Part shown: one piece after another, positions 11,811 to 23,997 of the stretch
Numbering within the stretch: the first letter of the stretch is position 1
How the letters are laid out: each line of letters opens with the position of its first letter
Notes under the pieces: generated by a model
Database searches by the model: none
What the model was told of the DNA's origin: nothing
Seen by the model: only the letters and a program-made list of their open reading frames with translations
Translations under genes and position numbers: made by a program
Assembly: GCA_015039465.1 (NCBI GenBank)
Contig: MU130237.1
Coordinates: forward strand, 620,001 to 684,000
DNA: 64,000 nt
Source: Phlegmacium glaucopus
Lineage: Eukaryota > Basidiomycota > Agaricomycetes > Agaricales > Cortinariaceae
Direction: 5' to 3'

Positions 11811-14697
11811 ATGAATATATTCCGAAGTCGTGAGCTTCGCATAATTTTTTCCCAATCACAAAGGACTTATTTTTCTAATCTGTACGCTCTAGTTATTGGC
11901 AGAGTTTGGCGTTCGTAATTTGGTGAAAGCACTCGTGTTCTGGACTACTACTAACTTTTATTACAGAAGATCCAAATGCTGCTGAAGTTGTTAAGATCTC
12001 CTCTGGTGCGCTTTCAAGTCTTGTGGGTCTCTTGATATCGCTGAATCATTGATCCAGGCCAACTATATCTTGTGCGCCCAGGCAACATTCGCACTTCTCG
12101 AGAATGCATGTATGTCGCGCGAAGCATATTGGCTTCCTGCTCATCTTATTGCCCTTATCATTCAGTTACAATGATTGCATGGCGACAGTTCGTCGCCTTC
12201 CTTCCGTTGAACACAACTTTCAGCTGGTCATTACAAAGGTGTATGAAGATGGAGATCAGGATTTGTTGCAGGATGAAGATGAGAGTAAGCGTTTATAGGT
12301 GAATATGATCCTGTGAACCCAATTGAGTTCTTTTATTTGTTAGCGGACGAAGAGAAAGTATTCTTGATCAGCGAGGAGCTCGAATTTCGTGCCGGAGAGA
12401 CAGATGGAGAACCCAATTTCGTCTGGCGTGACCTGCACGGGGATGTAGATGAATTTTTTGAATTCGTTGCATCAGGTACGAATGGGCCGACATGCGCGTT
12501 CTTTGAGACATGTATGTACCGTGCCATGTACGAACGCAAGTACAAGAGAAACGCCGAAAATATCCAAGATACTTCTTTGGAGGAATTTGTATGGCGGTAT
12601 GTTGTCTCAACTACTCTCTTCTTTTCATGTCGAACTTGATCCATCTTTTTTGTCAGTCCACCTGCAACACCTAAACCTAATCCGAGGCGTAAGGTCTCCA
12701 AGACAGCTTCGTCTTCAGTCAAAGCTCCTTCGGCGCCAGTTGCCCCGGAAGTTAGGCAGCCGACGCCAGAGAGAACTCAAGTCGACAATTCTTTCCTGTC
12801 TTCTATGGCGCCTCTTTTCACAGCAGAAGCCGAGCTCTATTTCTGGGACTCAGAAATTCAGGAGTTTCGGAACGATGGTGTCGTCATCGCTCAGTTATTC
12901 AGACAGACTAACGCGAATTATATCTATTGGCTAACAGCCTCAAACGATAAAGGCATCCTTTTAACTCACAGAATCTGCTCCAGTATGAATCAGCGGTTCT
13001 CTCCCAAGATGCTTTCCTTAACTTGGAATCATTTGGGTGATGATGATTCACAGAGCAGTTGGCTGTTCCGGTTTCATAGTGAAGAAGACTTTGGAAATGC
13101 TCTGCAAATCTTCACCCAATGCCTATGGGAATCCCTTCATGAGACGCCCTGGGGTAAGATAAAGGTAAGCAGTACGGTATGGTCTATTTAAAGGATCGCT
13201 GACTCTAAATACTTCTAGCCTGATGAGCAAAATTACGTGATTCGGTCAAATGAAGACGTTGAAATGAAGGACGTTGAAGATGAAGAGGAGGATGAGGATG
13301 AAGTCGTTTCCGAGTTGGACCCCGATGAAGGTTTGTTCTTCTATGGCCTGTCCTCCTGGGTTTTTTACGAGCAAGAGCAGAATCAAGTGATGAATCAGAA
13401 GAAGAGGATGAAGATTCACCTCAACCCATTCCCGGCGATCGCAATTCACAACTCACCGTTGGTTACAAAGGAGACCGTTCATACGTTGTCCGCGGAAACA
13501 ACATTGGGGTGTTTAATCACTCTTCTGACAATTCAGTCAAGTACTATGCGACAATAGGCAATATTGCTACACCCAAAGGGAAAAGTTTCAAGCCCAAGCA
13601 TGCATGTCTTTCAATAAGACGACTGTTCGGTGAAATTGACGGATATTCTACCAATAGGTGATGTTACATGATCAAGATACCAAGATGATCCTTCAGAATC
13701 CCACCGATCCAAGCTCTCTCTATAGCATGGACATCGAGCGAGGAAAAGTTGTGGAAGAGTGGAAAGTCCACGACCATATCACCGTCGACCACATTGCACC
13801 AGAAAATAAATTTGCGCCCACTACAAGTGAGCAAACGCTTGTGGGTGTGTCTCATAACTCTCTTTTCCGTATCGACCCTCGTGTATCTGGAACCAAGCTG
13901 GTTGAAAGTCAATTCAAGCAGTACGTGAGCAAGAATAAATTCTCTGGGGTTGCTACCACGTCTTCCGGCAAGCTCGCTGTTGCAAGCGAAAAGGGTGACA
14001 TTCGCCTTTTCGACTCCATCGGGAAGAATGCAAAGACAGCGTTGCCACCTCTGGGTGACCCCATTATCGGTATTGACGTCACCGCAGATGGACGATACAT
14101 CGTGGCGACCACCAGCACATATCTTTTATTGATCGACACCCTGATCGGCGAAGGGAAATATCAAGGACAGCTGGGTTTCGATCGTAGCTTCCCAGCAACT
14201 GCGAAGCCACAACCCGTCCGCCTCCTCTTGAGAGGAGAACATGTCGCATACATGGGTCGCATCTCATTCACACCTGCCAAGTAAGTTCTTTGGTGTGGTT
14301 CGCCTAGAATCACTTTTTATTTATCCTCTCGATCAGATTTAATCTAGGAGAGGGACAAGAAGAGAACGCGATTGTAACATCTAGCGGGCAGTTCGTCATT
14401 GCTTGGGATTTTGCCAAAGTGAAGAAGGGTCAAATCAGTCAATACGAAATCAAGAAATATGAAGATCACGTTGTACAAGACAGTTTCAAGTTTGGGGATG
14501 ATAAACAAATTGTAAGTTTTGGTTGTCGAGGAGGCCATCTGGTATTCTTACCGACTTGTGCTCTATAGGTTGTTGCCTTGAACAACAACGTCTTGGCTGT
14601 GAACAAGAAAAATCTCAAGAAACCCACTCGCTACTCCCTTTCCACACCAGCGAAAGCGTTGCATAGCAATTCAAATATCGTCAATGCTCCGTATTAG
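11811..14697 (+). CDS. VID27: VID27 family protein
   Basis: Homologue of yeast Vid27, a cytoplasmic WD40-like protein named for vacuolar import and degradation; biochemical role unclear. The start is recovered by splicing tiny exons: MNIFRS (11811-11829), an 18-nt exon (11893-11910) and then DPNAAEVVKISSGAL from 11967, giving the conserved Vid27 N-terminus. Further blocks are LYLVRPGNIRTSREC, the PH-like region FVWRDLHGDVDEFFEF, ELYFWDSEIQEF, an acidic linker (about 13255-13430), and the C-terminal beta-propeller with VMLHDQDTKM, SLFRIDPRVSG, FSGVATTSSGKLAVASEKG and VALNNNVLAVNK. The intron at 13602-13657 appears to be GC-AG. Stop at 14695-14697, followed by AATAAA at 14807. Family call firm; the acidic-linker splice site has two nearby options. 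Confidence 0.93.
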
Positions 14698-14806
14698 GGA
14701 TAGCACAAGTTCATATTATACATTGGTTGAATTTGAGAGGCATCAAGAGGAAATTTTATAGCTTGTAAAATGTGACGATCCATGTATTTCCGGATTCTAG
14801 CACTCC

Positions 14807-14812
14807 AATAAA
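14807..14812 (+). terminator. Candidate polyadenylation signal, VID27
   Basis: AATAAA about 110 bp after the VID27 stop and upstream of the convergent DUF7704 gene's stop. Positional evidence only. Confidence 0.35.
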
Positions 14813-14872
14813 ATTTAATTACTTATATCCAAAGGTTACTTGTTATATATAATATAAGTCCCTGTTGATGAA

Positions 14873-15529
14873 TCACTCTTTTTCTGATCTTGCTTTCCTG
14901 AAAGATCCGTCCCTAAAATCCACATATCGTCCAATTCCCAAGTGCCAGCAGATACGAGGTACCATCAACGTCAATCCAAGAATAAAAGTTACCCAAAGCA
15001 TGGGAGTCCAGTTGCTGAAATTCCACTTCTGATCTCCCAACGCCCAGAAGGTAACCCCAAGGTGAAATACATCGCCAATAAGGAGAGGTGTGAACAGTGA
15101 GAAGACGATCTTCTCTTGTAGAGCAGGTTGCTCTTTAAGATGAGTTCGTGCGGCGGATAAAAGGAATAGATTGACGAGGCCGAGGAGAGCGCAGACGTGG
15201 GAGAGCTGTACAATTGTTACAAGAGTTGCTGGTGGTAGTATCTTGTAAGGAGGAACGTCCTTTGACCAAGGTGCCTGAGCATTATGGGTCTACAAATACG
15301 TATCAGTAACTATAAAAATGAAATTTCAAAAGAAGGGAAGGAAGTCGCACACCAGTAGGATCGCTAGAAAAATAAGGTTAGAAAAATTTCCTCTTAATCT
15401 GGAGCTTAAGAGACAGACATACACCAACGCTCCCAGGAAGCCAACGGTGGTCAGAAAAGGCTCGTATGCGCCGAAGCAGAAATAATAGAAGTCCGGTATT
15501 GCAGACTTGGGCGGCATGGATATTGTCAA
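14873..15529 (-). CDS. DUF7704-like four-helix membrane protein
   Basis: Small predicted membrane protein. The N-terminus (PPKSAIPDFYYFCFGAYEP, from 15517) followed by a hydrophobic helix is typical of the fungal DUF7704 family. Later helices include LVTIVQLSHVCALLGLVNLF and WTPMLWVTFILGLTLMVPR, ending in a basic tail. Function unknown. Two start codons are in frame (15529 and 15517); the second gives the conserved N-terminus. One spliced intron of about 130 bp between GAL and THNAQAP keeps the frame; a tiny extra exon within it cannot be excluded. Confidence 0.7.
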
Positions 15530-15616
15530 CTCGGAAAAGGGGGGAAGCGTTACTGATAGGTCAGGAGTGTTATTTTAGGTGGAGATCTAGCCATTTCTAG
15601 TAGTAGTACGACTGGG

Positions 15617-15856
15617 GATGGCTGCGCCTTTGAAAGCTGACCCGCTGATCACCGGCCCTCAAGTGCGTATATCACTTTGGTGACCATCTTTTTCTTGGCT
15701 TTCTTAAAACTTACATACACGGTCTATCTTGAAAACCAAGGCTAGCAAAAGTTCTCCCATTTTGACTACCCTAATGGCGAAGACCAAGACAACTCTGTAA
15801 CGCAGATGAAGGATATAATGCTCAGCTGGAGGATTTTTTTAAATAATATTCCATAG
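15617..15856 (+). CDS. Doubtful small gene, unknown
   Basis: An ATG at 15617 opens a 15-codon exon (MAAPLKADPLITGPQ) ending at a plausible GTGCGT donor. A CTAG acceptor near 15749 continues in phase with QKFSHFDYPNGEDQD and on to a TAG at 15854-15856, giving a protein of about 50 residues. I do not recognise it. It sits divergently 87 bp from the DUF7704 gene and just upstream of FEX, so it could also be a leader of FEX. Only transcript data would settle it. Confidence 0.25.
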
Positions 15857-16012
15857 TCCAGACAGAGCTTCGCTTCTTTCTGACACGTATAATGTGATAT
15901 ATCAATAAGTAGATTGCTCTGAAAACAAAGATTGATGAACAGTAGAAGAACTTGAAGAACAGGCGACTTTGTTTCGTTTGCCCACGCTTTGTTTCACCTT
16001 GTACACAGGCAG

Positions 16013-17207
16013 ATGGACCGTGGCGGGGACAACTTAGACTCAAGTACTCTCCAGGCAAATCGAGTTGATGCATTACCTACCACAGAAGAACGAATACCTT
16101 TATCCAAAACCTATGAACCTCTTTCTTTCCCAGTCATCGCTCTTCTAATGCCTGCTGCTGTTTTCGGCGTCCTTGCGCGATTAGGCCTTGTCGCTCTTAT
16201 GACTTACAATGGGGAGAGCGTTTTTCCTCTTGCTTATGTTCAGGCTTTGGGTTGCCTCATCATGGGCTTTTGTTTGAGGTTGAAGGAGCCACTGGGTCAA
16301 TTGTATGTTTAACTTCATTTGCCATCCAAGTTACTAATTCTAATTACAACTGCTGGCAGTTATGCGCCTCTCTATACTGCATTGACAACAGGTATTTTTG
16401 GACTTCAAGCCTGAGAGCATTTTCATTCATCTTTGCTAGGGTTTTGTGGCTCCCTAACCACATTTTCAAGTTGGCAATTGGATGTATTTAACGCTTGGAT
16501 TAATGCAGGTCGATTTAAGCGTGGTGGACTTAGAGATGTTAGCTTTCTATTTCCTTTATGAGTGCTAGACTAAATTTTAACCAACACAGTTCGTTGACGG
16601 TATCGGGATAACAACAATTACACTCTCATTGTCCATTGGCTCTCTAGTATTTGGCTACCATCTCGCTTCTGCGTTTGTCGATCATTTCTCATTTCCTAAA
16701 TTTCCAAGCCGTGTTACTCGTTACAGCTGGAACGTTTTCTCGGTGCTCACTTATGCGTCAACCTTTCTGACATATTTCCTCCTTCCCGCGTCCTTCCGTC
16801 ATCAAGCCACAGCCGCACTTATCTTCTCCTTCCCGGGTGTCATCACCCGCTACCTATTATCCGTCGCACTCAATCAACGCTTTAAATCTCTTCCAGCTGG
16901 AACCCTTGCGGCCAATATTCTAGGCACAGCCCTGTTAGCAGCCTTCCACGTATTGCAACGCACGACGCACCCGCTTCCACAGAATGCTTGTTCTCTTCTA
17001 CAAGGTCTAATCGATGGTTATTGTGGATGTTTAACCACCGTAAGTACTTTTGCTGCCGAGGTGCGCGATCTAAGGGGTTGGAAAGCGTGTAGATATATCA
17101 TGATAAGTTGGGGTCTAGGGCAAGTCATGATGGTTTTGATTTTTGGGTCTTCGATATGGACAGGACATGTGAACAAGCAGTTACAGGCTACTTGTACTTA
17201 CTCGTAG
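16013..17207 (+). CDS. FEX1: Fluoride exporter FEX (double CrcB domain)
   Basis: Plasma-membrane fluoride channel that clears cytoplasmic F-. Eukaryotic FEX proteins are two CrcB units fused head to tail. Both are visible: the first carries GFCGSLTTFSSWQ and the second GYCGCLTTVSTFAAE, each with the conserved Gly-x-x-Gly-x-x-Thr-Thr loop, phenylalanines and flanking helices (SFPVIALLMPAAVFGVLARL, TAALIFSFPGVITRYLLS). The hydrophilic N-terminus (MDRGGDN) starts at 16013, and short introns interrupt the first half. It heads a plus-strand run with CK2 beta, eL36 and the VTT protein. Confidence 0.92.
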
Positions 17208-17362
17208 AAAATCATAATGCCATGGCTTTGTATCACCAAAAAAGACTGTTATAACGCGGAACGCATTCGTAACTTGCAACTGGTTGATTGGACAATGTGC
17301 TGCCCGATCGGAGTTGGAAAGCAAGGACTTGAACTGCCATTCTGAAGGCACAACTCCCACCT

Positions 17363-19005
17363 ATGAAGATGGCCTCAAGACACAAAACGTCCAGTGACGA
17401 TCCTCAGCAAGGGATTGAGGATGAAGAAATTGTCAGCGGGGCTGGGGAAGGTGACGAGATCATGGAGGAAGTGGAGGAACAAGAAGACGGTTACAGTGCG
17501 TATCCAAAACCCTGTCGTTTATAATCCACGCCTTTTTCTACTTCTCATCCATAAGAAAGATAATACTAACCGAAATACTATGAATCAGCCTCGTCCACAC
17601 CAACATCCACATTAACATGGATCAGTTGGTTCTGTTCTTTACCCGGCCATGAATACTTTTGCGAAGTCACAGAAGAATTTATTGAGGACGACTTCAATCT
17701 AACAGGACTAAACGCAATGGTACCATTCTGGAAGGAAGCTATGGAAATGGTTCTCGATGTCGAACCAGGTGTGGATTCTTTCTCAATTTTGAATAACCAG
17801 TGTCATACTTATTCCCTTACTGAAGATGAAGATACCTCTAAGATCCCAGATGTTTCAATTGTCGAATCATCTGCGGAAATGTTATATGGATTGGTTCATC
17901 AACGATATATATTGACGCGTGTTGGACTGCAGGCAATGGTACGTCCATTTGTCGCGGATACCATGCGTGAAGTGTGAAATAGTGGATACTTTTCAGGCTG
18001 AGAAATATGAAACTGGGACTTTCGGTACTTGTCCACGCGTCTATTGCGTTGGGTGCAATGTTGTACCTTGTGGACGAGTAGACATCCCAGGGACCGATAC
18101 CGTGAAACTCTTTTGTCCTAACTGTAACGATATCTATGTCCCTCCAAGCAGCAGATTCCAGGGCGTAGACGGTCAGTTTAATCGCGGAATCGGTCAGTCG
18201 ATGCTCATTGACGTCTCCTTCCATAGGTGCCTTTTTCGGAACCACATTCGCCCATCTTTTCTTTCAAACCTACCGCGAGCTAGCGCCTGCACCCTTCTGG
18301 AAAGCGCCTTCTTCAGGGGGATCTCCTTTGTCCCCAAGAAGTGCTGCGGGTAGTAATGGGTCGCGGGCCTCTCCTTTCGTGAATCCTAACCCTCACGGTG
18401 GTCAAAAACGCGCAGCGGGGTATGTTTATGTGCCTAGGATATATGGTTTCAAAGTCAATGAAAGAGCGAAGAGTGGGCCACGCATGCAATGGCTCCGGTT
18501 GCGGCCTGAAAGCCCGGAGGAATTAGACATGGTAGACTGGCGTGGCCGGTGGATCAATGAGGACGATGAATACGACGAGGAGGAAGAGGAGGAAGAGGAT
18601 CGACAAATGGAAGACTTTGATCCAGTGAGACTCCTTTATGACACTTTGATTTGCTGGATGCTTACTATATTTTTGAAGGATGTAGTAGGGGGAGAGGAGG
18701 AGGAGGAAGAGGAGGAGGAAGAGGAGGAGGAAACAGGCGCTGGCGTCCCTATGTCGGGCCAGCAGCCACTTGGTCATCAGGCTAGCCATGCGTTGTCAAC
18801 GGTCCTATCATCCTTAAAATCCAATTACTCGGCACGCACATCACCTACATCGGTTGGTGTACCACGTAAACCCGACAGCAACTTGATGATTGATCTTTCT
18901 GTGTATGCCTTGCCACGGTTTGGCCGCGCAGCAGAAGGCGGCAAGGTAAAAACAGTGAGACAGTGGGCACCAAGGACGGAGTTTGGCAGTACGGCACAAG
19001 TGTGA
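17363..19005 (+). CDS. CKB1: Casein kinase II regulatory (beta) subunit
   Basis: Regulatory dimer subunit of CK2, which assembles the alpha2-beta2 holoenzyme. After an acidic N-terminus the spliced protein reads WISWFCSLPGHEYFCEV, EEFIEDDFNLTGL, LYGLVHQRYILT, the zinc finger (CPRVYC ... FCPNCND), YVPPSSRFQGVDGAFFGTTF and PRIYGFKVNE, all hallmark CK2 beta blocks. A long tail with two Glu/Asp runs (18565-18600 and about 18690-18732) and a Ser-rich end follows, much longer than in animal CK2 beta. Start at 17363 (ATG AAG ATG); an intron at about 18627-18680 is a multiple of three and open, so an unspliced form would also be translatable. Confidence 0.95.
18565..18732 (+). repeat. GAG/GAA acidic-codon repeats in CK2 beta tail
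   Basis: Two runs of GAG, GAA and GAC codons encode uninterrupted Glu/Asp tracts in the CK2 beta C-terminal tail, separated by a probable intron. Such tracts are prone to length change. Confidence 0.75.
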
Positions 19006-19221
19006 ATTTTTTTTTCTATATGAATTTCTTGTATTTTTACTTTGCCATTCTCGTTCCCAATTCCTAATTTTTGATAAGATTAGATAAATAGATTAGATAA
19101 CATAAGGTCTTTCATCAAATACGTGGGAAGTCAGCTGTATAGTACCATAGCCACTCAAGCACGTGCAAGAAATAGCTTTGTGAAGTTCCACAGCAGACAA
19201 CCGCCTCAAGACTTGAAAAAA

Positions 19222-19711
19222 ATGACCCGCACCAGTGAGTATTTGACTGCGTTTTCTTTGATAAAAGGACTGTTTCAACGGCGTCTATGTACCTCTCCAC
19301 AGATCTCCGCTACGGGCCCAACCACGGCCACCCTACGACGCCGATTCCCAAGGCCGTCCGACCGAGCCAACGCAAGGGTGTGCAATCAACCAAAACCAAA
19401 TTTGTGCGGTCTGTGATTAGAGAGGTTGCTGGGTTCTCAGCGTACGAGCGAAGAGTTATGGAATTGTTAAGAAACTCCAAGGTATGTACCACAAGTTCCA
19501 GACATAACCTTGTAATAATAAACATGGATGAAACAGGACAAGAAAGCCAGGAAGTTAACCAAGAAGAGGGTAAGTTTTCTTCTAGTGCTATATGAAATTG
19601 AACAAAAGATTGAAATTACATTTAAAAAAGTTGGGGACTCTTTTACGTTCAAAGCGAAAGTTGGAGGAGTTGTCTACGATTATCCAGGAGAGCAGGAGAG
19701 CGGCGCATTGA
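19222..19711 (+). CDS. RPL36: Large ribosomal subunit protein eL36
   Basis: Cytosolic ribosomal protein of about 100 residues. The first exon is only 13 nt (ATG ACC CGC ACC A), a common arrangement in fungal ribosomal protein genes. Later exons give NLRYGPNHGHPTTP, KTKFVRSVIREVAGFSAYER, RRVMELLRNSKDKKARKL, KKRLGTLLRSKRKLEEL and the end QESRRAAH, the eL36 family signature. Stop at 19709-19711. Confidence 0.96.
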
Positions 19712-19852
19712 TCTTTTGTATTCGTTTTGCCTTAGTCAAATGCCAATGATGATGCTGATTATGAGTAATATTTCATGTGTAATGCGATTTGTGAGCCGGA
19801 GTTGTGAGATCTATTTAAGATTTGTCATCTTTACTTCTCTTGCCCTGCCACC

Positions 19853-21108
19853 ATGCTTGACTTTTTTCTTTCCCCCTTCTTTGACTGGCTACATTTGCCA
19901 CAGAAAAATGTAGACTCTTGGTCAAATAATTCTTCTCCTCGTTCGAGTACCGATGACTCCCCGCTACCCCTTGCCGGCTCAGTCGCTGACAAAACTTCTC
20001 AAATTATTACCTGGCGGTCTATATTTGTAAGACATCATTTCTTTCTCTCGCAAATCCCCCCCAAGTTCACACAACCTATACAGGTTCATGTACCCATTCT
20101 ACTCGTCATAATTTCCCTACCTATTTCAACAGCACTAGTCCTTTGGTGCCTATCCACCCTTCCAATATCCGTCTCATGGCCTCGTAACATTGCCGATCTG
20201 GCTCAACTTGGCAGAGACCTTCACGGTTACTCACAGAGTGGACCGGGTCCCCTCGCTCATGTCATTGGTGTTATGGCAATATCTGCTATCTGGAAACATG
20301 CCTGGTCTATCCCGGGTAGCGTCTTATGGGTTCGTTTTTTTTTTCTTATTTGACTGAACACACTTTGATTTGGGTGTTTCAATGTTAGAATGTTCTCGGT
20401 GGTGCTTTATTTTCACCAGCCTACGCGACCATTCTCCTTACCACTCTAACTACGCTTGGTTCCCTATGCGCCACCCTTCTCTCCACACCCCTCGGACCAT
20501 TTCTTGCTGGCCTATTTCCTCGGGCGTTGGATTTGACGCGTAATGCTTTAGGGGGAGATTCAGATTCCGATCATTTGAAACCCAAGTCTTCACCTTGGGT
20601 CCGTCTCTCCGTTTTGCGCCTCATAGGTGTCGTCCCTTGGTCAGGCATCAACATAGCCTGTGGTGTTTGCGGCGTATCACTTACGGATTGCATGCTCGGA
20701 ACCTTCATCGGATGCCTGCCGTGGACCGCAGTCACGTGTCAGGTATGTGTTCTTCGTCACCTCGGCACAACGAAAATCATTTAGTCATAATATCAGATCG
20801 GGGATATCCTTCAAACTGTCGCTTCTAAACCCACATCAACGCCTCAGACTATTTCCTCTCTATTAGCATCTCCCGAGATCATCTTCAAACTCGTTTTTCT
20901 ATCCGTACTATCACTCGCACCCATCCTAGGACGCACACGTTTACGCACAATGATCTCAATCTCCACCCGCTCCCCACTTTTAGAGGATCAAGAAATAAAG
21001 TGGCCATGGCTAAATGAATGGCGAACGAAAATCGGACTGCCGTCTCAACGTCAACGGGATCAGCATAGTATGAATATTCTTGTTCAGGAGAAAAGGGGTC
21101 AAGACTAG
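19853..21108 (+). CDS. TVP38/TMEM64-family (VTT/SNARE-associated) membrane protein
   Basis: Polytopic Golgi/endomembrane protein of the VTT (DedA-like) superfamily, whose members act in vesicle traffic and, in some cases, lipid scrambling. Four exons. After a hydrophilic N-terminus come PILLVIISLPISTALVLWCL, then LGGALFSPAYATILLTTLTT with LGSLCATLLSTPLG, and a second conserved re-entrant segment LRLIGVVPWSGINIACGVCG followed by GTFIGCLPWTAVTCQ. This matches the TVP38 pattern. The C-terminal tail is charged and cytosolic in prediction. Start at 19853 is the first ATG. Confidence 0.82.
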
Positions 21109-21580
21109 AAGGATTCTTCATGAACTACTAATGAGCCGACGACAACCCGGACTTGGCAAAACTTGCCATTTCGTACACCCGCGCGCTAGACTTAATCTTA
21201 CGGCCTTGACCACTGACGCATTCACGAATGGTCATACATTTATGAATTATTTTCGACGACCTCCGCCTTCCAAGCTAATCTTTAATCTGATCCAAACCTG
21301 TTCATTTAAACAACTTCATACTCATGAAACCTCATTACTTGCTTCTGCTGATGAAATTATGCAATTTGGGATGTTGCAAATGTTCTACAATGTAACTTTT
21401 TTTAGTAAATTTTCATCTACGTAAACACACTCAACTAGTCTCCGGATCTATACATAATGATCAAATCATTTCACCAGAAATCCAGATATTTAACATTCCA
21501 TGCATTTCGACTGATGTAAAGTAGGGATAAATATGAGGGTAAGAAATGGTGGAATTCTATACATGTTGGGGAACTGTCCT
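21109..21580. other. Convergent intergenic region
   Basis: Lies between the 3' ends of the VTT gene and the mitochondrial carrier. It is AT-rich toward the middle, with only short ORFs that lack domains. Probably two 3' UTRs back to back. Confidence 0.5.
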
Positions 21581-23997
21581 CTAGGAGGTCGAACAAGAAA
21601 ACAAATAAGCAAGCTTTAAACACCAAGTCTGTGAAAGTCCATTTAGGGCTAATATAGATATCAGACCACTACGAACACACCTCCGTTTTGCATGTTCGTA
21701 TACGACATAAGAAATAGATACAGCAGGCACAACCTGAGAACTATGATTAAGGAACAAGGGCAAAAAATTATGCACCCACCTTTGCCAATGTAGGGAACAA
21801 ACCACGATAGAAGCCTTTCCAACCCTCCCGCTCCCAAGTCTTAGCAGCAACGTCCCTCACACCCGTGTATATCTGTGGATGTCCCGAAGAACCCGAAGCC
21901 TGCAATCGTGTACGAACGAGATTTAAAGGATAAACGCTAGTGGCACCGACACTTCCTGAAATACTACCGAATGCGAGTAAAGCCAGTACACCTGGTTCTT
22001 GTTTTCCCGTTGATCGCTGATATGCGAGTTTAAGCGCTTCGAAGGTACTCATATCGATAGCTGAGTATCTATGAACAAGTAGTCAGCGGGGTTTACGTTT
22101 TACTCGGGGAGCACGACATACGGGAAAACGCCTACTAAGCCAATCTACAAAATACTGATGAGTTTGTATTTCACTATGGTAGGAAGCTCTCACCGAAAGA
22201 CCGCGATAGTACGCATGCAAACCGCCGACGGCCCACAGGTGACGAACAGCAGCCACTAATGACCGTTTTTGTGATCCAGTACTGCTCATCATTTGTGTCT
22301 GTCTCAGAGAATCTGTTAGCAATCAGTGTAGTTGTCTCGTTGGGAGACAGTGCAGACCTTTAACGTTTCAATTGGATATATACCTGACCAAATATGATGA
22401 GTTGGAGACATAATTCAAGTTGGTTATCTGCTAACTGAGTTGACTGCTGATTCCACCTATACCACCAGAAAGAAATCGACTAATACCACTGATATCACGG
22501 GAGTCTTCCACCTTGTCCCAATATTTTGCAAAGGCACGTTTCTATTTAAAAATTAGAAAGGATAACTCACACTCTAAGGCGATGCATGGGTGAGGGAAAG
22601 GATAACAAGCAACTGACAGAGGATTCATAGGCAAAGAATTTAATGGCTGATTCCGGGAAAATTTTGGCTACAGAAAGGCCGTTGCCTGTCCAAAAAGCGA
22701 GAAGGCCGCCTTCCGAGTATATTTGGGCAACCGCATTCGTAATGGTTTTCACGCCTGCTATTTTTGCATTGGCGGTGGATAGGCCGCCTAATTCTGGAGG
22801 CCTTGTGATAAGGAAGATTTTCAGCCGATCGAAGGGTGCAGTGCAACTGCGTGATACTGAAAAGACTAAATAGGAGATTCTTGATGTCACAAAAGAAGAA
22901 ATTTACCGGCACCGGCAACACCACCTGCCAAAAGGAATTTCAATGCAGTATGACCTTCAAGAAAGTGATGGCCTTCTTCCTCTTCCTCTTCCTCGCCGTG
23001 GGCATACTCGTGGTTCAACTCTTTGGATACATGTGGCTGTTTAGGCACCGCTATGAATGGACCTGAATCCGGAGGCTTGTTTCCTGCGCTAAGGCTGATA
23101 TCACCTTGATACGGAGTCAAAATGACATCAGCAGATTTCCAATGAGCCATATAAACCGTATACCTTCTACGTAAACACGTGCGGGACCGCGTCCATCATC
23201 CCCAATATACTTCTTTACTTCATAGTACTGGTATATCTCAGCTGGTGAAACTTTCCTAGGTAAAAGAATAAAGAAATCACGAAAATCTCTGAAGGTGATT
23301 TGAGATGAATGGGGTTCTGTCGACAGGGACGTGATAAATTCAGATACTGTTGAAGCCGAGAGTTCTATGCCTGTGATTCGAGTTAAAGTTCGAAAAGTAT
23401 TTTGGAAGATTGAAAGACCATACCTGCTCTACTTAAGGCGGAATGCAACTCTTTGTGGTCCAAGAGTCCATTACCATCTAGATCCAGTTCATCATGAAAC
23501 ATGCACCAGAGCTCTGGGTGGCAGGATATGGTAATGTCAGTGAGAATACCCCACCTCGCGGCAGATGACGAACCAGCTTCCTTCGCCTCTGCATAGATCT
23601 TGAACTCGTTCCAACCAACATGTGGCTCTCGGGAATCGGCGGAGGCTAGAATCTTGCATAAGAGCAGAAGCTCACGGTCATACGTAGCTTTGAGTGATTC
23701 CACCTTCTCAAAAGTAATATGGCACCCATCCCTATTCTTAACCGACGCACTATGAGGCATAGGAGATTGTTTTAGGATGTCAGGAAGAGATTGCCATATT
23801 CGAAGTAATCGACGTTTTCGGTGATCTCTGCCCTCTATTTCACGATACTCGGGCAGAGATTGTGGAGGAGATTGTATTAGTCCATCTGACGGAAGGTAGG
23901 GTATGAAAGGACGATCAGGTGGAATTAAGAGATCTTCAGGTTTGCCTTGGAGTGCGCCAGAAGTAGACTTAACTGCGACGGCCTTGGAATTGGACAT
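21581..23997 (-). CDS. Calcium-regulated mitochondrial carrier (SCaMC/ATP-Mg-Pi type)
   Basis: Inner-membrane solute carrier with an N-terminal Ca-sensing domain, the layout of SCaMC and yeast Sal1 carriers that exchange ATP-Mg for phosphate. The N-terminal half has a canonical EF-hand loop, DLDGNGLLDHKE, and a second degenerate one. The three carrier repeats show APFDRLK, YPIETLK and YPLNLVRTRLQ in place of the P-x-D/E-x-x-K/R signature, plus GLLAFWTGNG, GLHAYYRGL and EGWKGFYRGLFP. An acidic stretch of glutamates (about 22975-22995) precedes repeat 1. Many short introns. Start at 23997; the C-terminus after EHAKRR is uncertain and may end earlier than 21581 by splicing. Confidence 0.88.
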
